Source of the DNA: Anaerolineae bacterium
Lineage (GTDB): Bacteria > Chloroflexota > Anaerolineae > Anaerolineales > Villigracilaceae
Reading direction: 5' to 3'
Assembly (NCBI GenBank): GCA_018648655.1
Contig: JABGQV010000208.1
Location: 1 to 45,964, forward strand
Length of the DNA stretch: 45,964 nt
The translations under genes and the position numbers were made by a program. Numbering within the stretch: the stretch's first letter is position 1; every line of letters begins with the position of its first letter. The notes beneath the pieces are model-generated. The model was not told where the DNA came from and made no database searches. It saw only the letters and a program-made list of their open reading frames with translations. This document shows positions 40,240-45,964 of this stretch, in pieces.

Positions 40240-41769
40240 ATGACCTCACCTCCTCCCCCCAATGCAGTAGAAATGAAAGATATTGTCATCCGCTTTCCTG
40301 GCGTATTGGCAAATGACCATGTTAATCTCACTCTGAAGCACGGTGAAATCCATGCTTTATTAGGAGAGAATGGTGCAGGAAAAAGCACGCTTATGAGCGC
40401 ATTAGCTGGGTTATATAAGCCAACCTCTGGAATAATGCGCGTACATGGTGAAATTGTTGATTTCAATTCACCTAAAGACGCCATTGCAAAAGGAATTGGT
40501 ATGGTCTACCAGCATTTTATGTTGGTGCCTACCCAAACAGTAACAGAGAATATTTTGCTTGGTTTAAATGAACCAAGATTCTTCATGGATTTACCGAAAT
40601 ACGATCAAAAGATTCGTGATTTGCAAGATCAATTTGGTTTACGAGTTGACCCTACCATGAAAATTTGGCAATTATCAGTAGGTGAGCAACAGCGCGTAGA
40701 GATTTTAAAAACGCTCTATCGCGGTGCAGATGTACTCATCATGGATGAGCCAACAGCTGTACTTGCACCCCAGGAAATTGACGATTTAATGGAAACAATG
40801 CGTTCAATGACCAAGCAAGGCAAATCCATTATTTTTATTAGCCATAAACTTAACGAAGTAACTGCCGTTGCCGACCGCCTGACCGTTTTACGCAAAGGTG
40901 TCGCTACTGCAGAAGGCATGGATATTGAAGGCTTAACTGGTGAAAAATTAGCCGAATTAATGGTTGGGCGCAAAGTCATCTTTAGAGTTGAGAAAAAAGA
41001 GCAAGAACCAGGAGATATTGTTCTCGATTTGAAAGATATTAGCGCACAGAATAATAAGGGCGTTCAAGCCTTAAATAAACTTTCACTTAAAGTTCGTGAG
41101 GGAGAAATTTTGGGCATCGCCGGAGTTGCAGGCAACGGTCAAAGTGAATTGGCAGAAGTAATTACCGGGATGCGTGCTTGTGAGGGCACAATTTTGATCA
41201 ATGGTGAAGATGTCGCCAACCAAGAACCAAGTGCGGCTATAGCGCGAGGCGTGGCTCACATCCCAGAAGATCGCACAGGTGTAGGCTCTGCTCCTAATAT
41301 GACTATCACTGAAAATACAATCATGAAAAACTATCGGGATACACCGATCGGGAATAAATGGAGCATTAATTTTACTGAAGCCCGTAATCATGCCCGCAGT
41401 CTAAAAGAAGCTTACGATATTCTTGCGCCAAATGTACGCACCATGGCACGTAAGTTGTCTGGTGGCAATCTACAAAAAGTAATTTTAGCGCGTGAAATTA
41501 CCACCGACCCAAAACTTATGGTAGCCATGCAACCAACACGTGGTTTAGATGTAGGTGCAATCGAATCTATTCAACGCCTGCTACTTGCTCAACGCGAAGA
41601 GGGCACAGCTATTTTGCTTATCTCTGAAGAGTTAGAAGAGTTGCTCACCCTTAGTGACCGCATTGCCGTTTTGCATGAAGGCAAAGTAATGGGTATTGTA
41701 GATACTGAAAACGCAGATGTTAAAGAAATTGGTTTAATGATGACAGGTACCCAAAGGAGCGAAGGATGA
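40240..41769 (+). CDS. Nucleoside ABC importer ATP-binding protein (tandem NBDs)
   Basis: 509 residues with two fused nucleotide-binding domains, as in sugar/nucleoside importers. NBD1 (about 1-245): Walker A GENGAGKST, signature LSVGEQQRVEIL, Walker B VLIMDEPTAVL. NBD2 (about 260-505): a degenerate Walker A GVAGNGQSE without the lysine, signature LSGGNLQKVILA, and MVAMQPTRGLDVGAI. That asymmetry is usual in the family (YufO/NupA type). Its stop overlaps the permease start by 4 bp (ATGA). Works with the BMP lipoprotein and the two permeases. AAGGAG lies about 11 bp before the ATG. Confidence 0.96.
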   Translation: MTSPPPPNAVEMKDIVIRFPGVLANDHVNLTLKHGEIHALLGENGAGKSTLMSALAGLYKPTSGIMRVHGEIVDFNSPKDAIAKGIGMVYQHFMLVPTQTVTENILLGLNEPRFFMDLPKYDQKIRDLQDQFGLRVDPTMKIWQLSVGEQQRVEILKTLYRGADVLIMDEPTAVLAPQEIDDLMETMRSMTKQGKSIIFISHKLNEVTAVADRLTVLRKGVATAEGMDIEGLTGEKLAELMVGRKVIFRVEKKEQEPGDIVLDLKDISAQNNKGVQALNKLSLKVREGEILGIAGVAGNGQSELAEVITGMRACEGTILINGEDVANQEPSAAIARGVAHIPEDRTGVGSAPNMTITENTIMKNYRDTPIGNKWSINFTEARNHARSLKEAYDILAPNVRTMARKLSGGNLQKVILAREITTDPKLMVAMQPTRGLDVGAIESIQRLLLAQREEGTAILLISEELEELLTLSDRIAVLHEGKVMGIVDTENADVKEIGLMMTGTQRSEG

Positions 41770-42869
41770 ATCTTCCCTATACCGTAATTTTTGAAAAACG
41801 CACCGAAGATTACCCCAAATGGCTCCCAGCTCTCACTTCACTGGCTTCTGTTGTCATTGCATTTATTATTAGCGGCATCGTGCTAAAATTTATTGGCGGT
41901 GATCCTATTCGCGTGCTTAAGTTTTTCTTTAATGCAACTTTTGGCTCTTGGGCAGTTTTCTCAGACACAATGGTCAAAGCGACCCCGCTTATTTTAGTTG
42001 GTTTGGCTTGTGCCGTTGCCTTCAAAATGAAGCTATGGAATATCGGTGCTGAAGGCCAGTTCTACATGGGTGCGTTTTTCTCTAGCCTTGTTGTTCTTGT
42101 TCCCATGGTCAACCTAGAAACCACCCCAAAATTTATTGTTATTGCATTGATGGTTATTATGGGCATGATTGGTGGCGCAATTTGGGGATTTATCCCTGGG
42201 TTTCTCAAAGCCAAATACCAAGTCAACGAGATTATTATCACGCTTATGCTTAACTACGTTGCACTCTATTGGAATAATTTCTGGATTTTCGATAAATGGA
42301 GCGACGCTGGTTTTCAAATGACCCCCCAGTTTGAAAAAGTGGCCTGGTTACCACGCCTTTCAGATTTAGCCAAAGAATATAGAGCTTTTTCAGGAATTAC
42401 CCTTCATTTAGGCGTAGTTTTTGGCATCGTTGCCGCCATTATTATCTGGTGGATTCTTGAACGTAGTCATTGGGGCTACGAAATCAAACTCATTGGCGAT
42501 AACCCTAAAGCAGCGCGTTATGCAGGGCTTAATATCACCAAAAATCTCGTTCTCGTAATGATGCTCTCAGGTGCGCTCGCTGGCTTAGCAGGTATGTCTG
42601 AAATTAGTGGCGTTGTTCATCGTTTGCAAGAACGTATCTCCCCTGGCTACGGATTTACAGGCATTATCGTAGCATGGCTGGCAAAACTAAATCCCTTTGC
42701 GGTCATCATCGTTTCTATTCTTTTTGGCGCACTGATTATTGCAGGTCGTCAAATTCAGCCTTCAGGTATCGCCAACCTCCTGCAAGGCATCATCCTATTT
42801 ATGGTTATCAGTAGCGATGTTTTGCTACGATACAAAATTCGTATAATCCGCGTAGAGCAGGAGGCATAA
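41766..42869 (+). CDS. Nucleoside ABC importer permease 1
   Basis: 367 residues with about nine to ten membrane helices of the BPD_transp_2 family (YufP/NupB type). Landmarks are WNIGAEGQFYMGAF (about 92-105), NEIIITLMLNYVALYW (about 157-172), and the coupling-helix region EIKLIGDNPKAARYAGLNI (about 240-258). Its ATG overlaps the ATPase stop and the second permease begins directly after its TAA, so the three are translated together. Confidence 0.96.
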   Translation: MNLPYTVIFEKRTEDYPKWLPALTSLASVVIAFIISGIVLKFIGGDPIRVLKFFFNATFGSWAVFSDTMVKATPLILVGLACAVAFKMKLWNIGAEGQFYMGAFFSSLVVLVPMVNLETTPKFIVIALMVIMGMIGGAIWGFIPGFLKAKYQVNEIIITLMLNYVALYWNNFWIFDKWSDAGFQMTPQFEKVAWLPRLSDLAKEYRAFSGITLHLGVVFGIVAAIIIWWILERSHWGYEIKLIGDNPKAARYAGLNITKNLVLVMMLSGALAGLAGMSEISGVVHRLQERISPGYGFTGIIVAWLAKLNPFAVIIVSILFGALIIAGRQIQPSGIANLLQGIILFMVISSDVLLRYKIRIIRVEQEA

Positions 42870-43835
42870 ATGAATATAGAAATCATTCTACACGCAGGTT
42901 TAGCCACTGGCACAATCCTACTCTTTGCCGCAATTGGCGAAATATTCTCAGAACGCGCGGGCATTCTTAATCTTGGCGTCGAAGGCATGATGCTCATCGG
43001 TGCGATGGCAGGTTTTAGTACATCTCTAGCAACCGGCAACGCATGGGTTGGTCTTATTGTTGCCATGCTTGCAGGAGGGATTTTAAGCCTCGCACACGGT
43101 TTAGTAACAATTCATCTCCAAGCCGACCAAGTTGTTAGCGGTCTCTCATTGACCTTTCTTGGCACTGGGCTTGCTCTCGTTCTTGGAGAGGGTCTCACGG
43201 GTCAACATCCCCCAACTATCCCCATCGTAGACATTCCTCTGCTTTCCCAAATCCCCTTTATCGGACCTGTTTTCTTTGCTGATCATAGCATCTTGGTCTA
43301 TATAGGCTATATTTTTGCCCCACTAGCGTCATACTATATCTATAAAACCCGCCCAGGCATGCACCTCCGCGCAGTTGGTGAAAAACCCTCTGCAGCAGAT
43401 ACGCTCGGTATCAGTGTCTATGGCGTGCGCTACTTCTACACTTTTGTAGGCGGAATGTTGGCTGGCTTGGCTGGCGCAACCATTAGCCTTGCCATTACAC
43501 CTGGCTGGTACTCATCCCAAACTACTTCTGGTCAGGGCTGGATTGCCGTAGGCTTAGTCATCTTTGCTCAATGGAATCCAATGCGTGCTGCATTTGGTGG
43601 CTACCTTTTCGGGATGCTCCGCAGATTTATCCTCGATTTACAGGGTCCTGCTCTACTCTTTGGCATAGCAAACCCACTTTATGTGAATTCAAATTATGGC
43701 TTCTTCCTTCAGATGATGCCCTTTGTTCTCACCATCGTCGCACTCATCTGGGGCTCCCGTGCTGCCACTAAAAAACGACTCGGCGCTCCTGCGGCCCTTG
43801 GGGTGCCTTATATTCGCGGGGAGCGAGGGTTGTAA
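42870..43835 (+). CDS. Nucleoside ABC importer permease 2
   Basis: 321 residues, BPD_transp_2 family (YufQ/NupC type), about eight helices. Landmarks are IGEIFSERAGILNLGVEGMMLIGA (about 22-45) and a coupling-helix segment MHLRAVGEKPSAADTLGI (about 163-180). It pairs with the 367-residue permease to form the channel. It ends the operon; a strong two-way terminator follows. Confidence 0.96.
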   Translation: MNIEIILHAGLATGTILLFAAIGEIFSERAGILNLGVEGMMLIGAMAGFSTSLATGNAWVGLIVAMLAGGILSLAHGLVTIHLQADQVVSGLSLTFLGTGLALVLGEGLTGQHPPTIPIVDIPLLSQIPFIGPVFFADHSILVYIGYIFAPLASYYIYKTRPGMHLRAVGEKPSAADTLGISVYGVRYFYTFVGGMLAGLAGATISLAITPGWYSSQTTSGQGWIAVGLVIFAQWNPMRAAFGGYLFGMLRRFILDLQGPALLFGIANPLYVNSNYGFFLQMMPFVLTIVALIWGSRAATKKRLGAPAALGVPYIRGERGL

Positions 43836-43917
43836 TTACTAAAAACCTTCCCCAAAGCATTTCCCTTCATTACCTCACATCTTTTTTATTGCAAAAAAAG
43901 AATAAGCATAAAACAGC

Positions 43918-43957
43918 AAAAAGCTGGTACTGTTATAAAAAACAGTACCAGCTTTTT
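43918..43957. terminator. Bidirectional terminator after the nucleoside ABC operon
   Basis: A 17-bp perfect stem (AAAAAGCTGGTACTGTT at 43918-43934, loop ATAAAA, complement 43941-43957) lies between convergent genes. Confidence 0.92.
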
Positions 43958-43990
43958 ATTATCAAACTCTTTTCATTCAATAATATTTTT

Positions 43991-44425
43991 TCATAAAGTT
44001 GTACTGCAATATGGACAAGTTTTCCAACTAGCCTGAGCAGGCTCATTGCAATTAGAACAAGTACCGCTCAATGACTTAGAACGGGATAAAGTCCGATTAC
44101 TAAGCAAATTTCCCAGCCAAACCCCAACTCCAATAATGAGGATCAAGATGACGACAGGAAGAATCCACCCGAAAGCCATCCAACCTCCCCCCATCATGCT
44201 AGAGCCTGAATGATTATAATCACCCATCATATTAGAACCCGGTCCAGAATTACCATAGTCGCCCATCATATTAGAGCCCAGTTCCGAATTGCCATAATCG
44301 CCCATCATACCGCTATCATGCATCAAATTACCACGTCCAAAAATGAGCATACTAGGAACAAAGAGTAAAAGTACAGCAACGAGCACTATACCAGTAATCC
44401 AAAAGAGTGTATTTTTTTTCATCAT
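43991..44425 (-). CDS. Met-rich two-helix membrane protein with C-terminal zinc ribbon
   Basis: 144 residues. The N-terminal helix (about 6-28) is followed by a region of three imperfect copies of the unit NMMGDYGNSGPGS (about 35-75), rich in Met, Gly and Asp. A second helix (about 82-105) and a zinc ribbon (CSNCNEPAQASWKTCPYC, about 122-139) complete it. Met-rich extracytoplasmic segments can bind copper(I); this is only a suggestion. The ribbon would be cytoplasmic. AAGGA lies 5 bp before the ATG. It ends 13 bp after the selenoprotein gene on the same strand, so the two are probably cotranscribed. Confidence 0.78.
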   Translation of the reverse strand: MMKKNTLFWITGIVLVAVLLLFVPSMLIFGRGNLMHDSGMMGDYGNSELGSNMMGDYGNSGPGSNMMGDYNHSGSSMMGGGWMAFGWILPVVILILIIGVGVWLGNLLSNRTLSRSKSLSGTCSNCNEPAQASWKTCPYCSTTL

Positions 44426-44437
44426 ATTTTCCTTTTA

Positions 44438-45001
44438 CTAATCTTCAAGATTGGCTTCTACATAGTCAATCAACTCACCAACTTCGACATACATGGTGCG
44501 CTCAGGGTTGTCGAGCGCTCCGTAATCCTTGACCCAAACAATTTGCCCATCTGCATCAACAAGAACGAAGGTATGGCTTGGCTCACCATTATCAATTGCC
44601 CACTGAAGGACATCATAATCAGCGGAAACTGCTAAATCTGGATCGGATAGGATCGGGACACTATTAATGCCTAGTGTTTCCACCTCTGGAATCATTTCAG
44701 AAACGGAGTCACGGGCTATGCTAATAACTTGAACATTTAATGCTTGAAATTTTGAACTGTTTTGCAAATCCACGATTTGCTGCATACAAGGCGGTCAACC
44801 AACTGCCATGTGGAAGAAAAGCAATACAGGCGTACCAGAATAATCTGAAAGAGATGTTTCTCCTCCCAGCGCATTGTCCAATGTGAAATCTGGAGCAGCT
44901 ATCGTGGGGGCCGAATTACCAGCAACTTGTGGTGGAGAACAAGCTACAAGAACTACTGCTAGCAAAATGAGTACAGTCCTACCTAAAGTTTTTATTCGCA
45001 T
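44438..45001 (-). CDS. Thioredoxin-like lipoprotein with UGA-encoded Sec (UxxC), probable selenoprotein
   Basis: The frame from ATG 45001 has a signal peptide with lipobox LVAC (Cys21), then redoxin-like sequence APDFTLDNALGGETSLSDYSGTPVLLFFHMAVG, then TGA at 44795-44797, then PPCMQQIVDLQ. Without the stop it runs to 44438: 187 residues including residue 69 as Sec. The UPPC pair sits exactly where TlpA/AhpC-type proteins have the redox CxxC. The downstream part (LNVQVISIARDS, VPILSDPDLAVSADYDV, HTFVLVDADGQIVWV) is an ordinary redoxin, which argues against decay. A SECIS-like hairpin follows the UGA. An automatic annotation would probably split this gene at 44795. A nonsense mutation from TGT/TGC cannot be excluded. 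Confidence 0.8.
44764..44780 (-). promoter_or_regulatory. SECIS-like hairpin downstream of the UGA
   Basis: On the minus strand, a 7-bp perfect stem GCAAATC/GATTTGC encloses a GTG loop. The loop G is 22 nt after the UGA, inside the distance range known for bacterial SECIS elements, whose apical loop has an important G (often GU). Confidence 0.6.
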
Positions 45002-45094
45002 TCAATCTCCTTTTTAGAAAACTAAAAAATGTTGATAGGAATAAATAATAATAAACTTCTTGGTCGTTGCCATGCGCTATCTTGCCACTTGGTT

Positions 45095-45114
45095 TGTAGG
45101 CAATATTGCCTACA
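45095..45114. promoter_or_regulatory. 20-bp perfect palindrome, candidate operator
   Basis: TGTAGGCAATATTGCCTACA lies between the divergent selenoprotein and response-regulator genes. TTGCC half-sites also occur at 45067-45071 and 45082-45086. It is a likely binding site for the adjacent NarL-type regulator or another protein. Confidence 0.6.
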
Positions 45115-45157
45115 TCTCTTTATCATTATTATCACTTCCTTATAGTAAAATCGTTTT

Positions 45158-45823
45158 ATGAAAACACCAGCATCTTCCCCTATCCGAATCTTATTAGCAG
45201 ACGATCACGCTGTTGTTCGCGCGGGAATCCGTCAGTTTTTGGAGCAAGCTGAAGACATGTCCGTTATCGCTGAAGCAGATGATGGGGATGCCGCAAAAAT
45301 TCTCGTGGCAGAACATCTCCCAGATGTGGCAGTGCTCGACATCCAAATGCCAAAAGCAACGGGAATCGAAGTAACACGTTGGATACGAAAAGAATATAAA
45401 AATATTGGGATCCTGGTTTTAACAGCATATGACGAAGCTCCCTATATCATGGCCGTTTTAAAAGCTGGAGCAAATGGATATGTTTTAAAAACAGCCTCGC
45501 CGCAAGAAATTATTCAGGCAGTGCGGAACGTATATGCAGGGAATACTGCGATTTCTTCAAAAATTATGCAGAAAATGATGGCTCAGGTAAACACAAACCA
45601 AGAGACAGAACCTATAGAAAAACTGACAGAGCGAGAAATAGATGTTCTTAAATTGGTCGGCAAAGGCTTCACCAATAAGGCGATTGGCGTACAACTGGGA
45701 ATCAGCGACCGTACAGTTCAGGGGCATTTAGCGCATATTTTCAACAAATTACAAGCGGCCAGCCGTACCGAAGCTGTAATGAGAGCAGTCTCCTTGGGCT
45801 GGCTTTCACCTGATCTAGGATGA
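45158..45823 (+). CDS. NarL/FixJ-family response regulator
   Basis: 221 residues. The receiver domain (about 9-125) has the acidic pair Asp15-Asp16, the phosphoacceptor Asp61 (VAVLDIQMP), Thr in VLTAYD, and Lys in YVLKTAS. The LuxR-type helix-turn-helix (about 150-215) reads LTEREIDVLKLVGKGFTNKAIGVQLGISDRTVQGHLAHIFNKL. The stop overlaps the next ATG by 4 bp (ATGA), so it is coupled to the probable sensor kinase gene. The palindrome just upstream is a likely autoregulatory site. The signal is unknown. Confidence 0.97.
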   Translation: MKTPASSPIRILLADDHAVVRAGIRQFLEQAEDMSVIAEADDGDAAKILVAEHLPDVAVLDIQMPKATGIEVTRWIRKEYKNIGILVLTAYDEAPYIMAVLKAGANGYVLKTASPQEIIQAVRNVYAGNTAISSKIMQKMMAQVNTNQETEPIEKLTEREIDVLKLVGKGFTNKAIGVQLGISDRTVQGHLAHIFNKLQAASRTEAVMRAVSLGWLSPDLG

Positions 45824-45964
45824 AATCTATATCTCCTATACCCATCTCTAACTCCCGCTGGCGCGGTTTAACTTTAAAACTCTTTACTTGGGTAATCTTG
45901 CCAATCATTCTCTTGCTCTTTGTGGCAACCTTTGGCAGTTTTGCCTTGCATCAGCAAGAGATGA
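45820..45964 (+). CDS. Probable sensor histidine kinase, N-terminal fragment (runs off the window)
   Basis: 48 codons from an ATG overlapping the response-regulator stop. They encode a short basic start and a membrane helix (about residues 20-42: LFTWVILPIILLLFVATFGSF) followed by HQQEM, where the extracytoplasmic sensor begins. Cut by the window edge. The kinase role is inferred from coupling with the response regulator. Confidence 0.75.
   Translation, partial: MKSISPIPISNSRWRGLTLKLFTWVILPIILLLFVATFGSFALHQQEM

Noticed and set aside
1-45964. CRISPR array, prophage, transposon or integrase genes
   Set aside because: No regularly spaced direct repeats, phage structural genes, transposases or integrases were seen; the dispersed repeats are short, degenerate and intergenic.

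Overview
The window most likely comes from a member of Anaerolineae (Chloroflexota) or a close relative. This is an inference from the mix of genes, the moderate GC content, the T-box-controlled pheST and the abundant degenerate intergenic repeats built on GCGGATT/AATTCGC words. It is chromosomal: I see no phage structural genes, no insertion-sequence transposase, no CRISPR array and no rRNA or tRNA gene.

Region 1 (1-7.9 kb) is housekeeping. A broken CPBP-type membrane gene sits at the left edge. A promoter and a T-box leader with a UUC (Phe) specifier candidate precede pheS and pheT. A complete phosphoglucomutase gene (pgm, minus strand) follows. Its 3' end is repeated about 1.6 kb away, and the two copies bracket a membrane-bound diguanylate cyclase gene. 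Region 2 (8.2-17.9 kb) holds both subunits of a heterodimeric ABC exporter with one degenerate ATP site, separated by an AT-rich P-loop kinase gene. A small membrane protein, a MATE transporter and a radical SAM protein follow. A minus-strand group encodes a methyltransferase, a VF530 protein, a terpenoid-cyclase-like protein and a DHFR-like reductase.

Region 3 (18.3-26.5 kb) is the most unusual part. It looks like a four-gene conflict (antiphage or regulated cell death) operon. The genes encode a C39-like peptidase with three SH3-like repeats and no signal peptide; a TIR-transmembrane-WD40 protein with a frameshift; a double-SLATT four-helix membrane protein; and a DRHyd/NDT-like-TPR-SLOG protein whose domain order recalls the N-terminal regulatory region of animal ASK kinases. 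All four point the same way, each has a good ribosome binding site, the gaps are 56-102 bp, and a strong hairpin terminator closes the group. I do not recognise this exact combination as a named system.

Region 4 (26.5-28.6 kb) has a PGDYG-like protein, a D-Ala-D-Ala-ligase-like ATP-grasp enzyme and a cold-shock protein. Region 5 (28.6-43.9 kb) is a purine-catabolism locus: an 8-oxoguanine-deaminase-like amidohydrolase, adenine deaminase, a GntR regulator, YgeY, YgeW, carbamate kinase, and a BMP-type nucleoside ABC importer (lipoprotein, ATPase, two permeases). The first promoter is flanked by two near-identical 13-bp palindromes 52 bp apart, a clear operator pair. A GT-C-like membrane protein lies inside the locus with no obvious link to it.

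Region 6 (44-46 kb) has a Met-rich zinc-ribbon membrane protein and a thioredoxin-like lipoprotein. The lipoprotein's UxxC active site is encoded by an in-frame UGA followed by a SECIS-like hairpin, so it is probably a selenoprotein. Divergently, a NarL-type response regulator overlaps the start of a probable sensor kinase that runs off the window. Functions are assigned from sequence motifs by eye; no searches were run.
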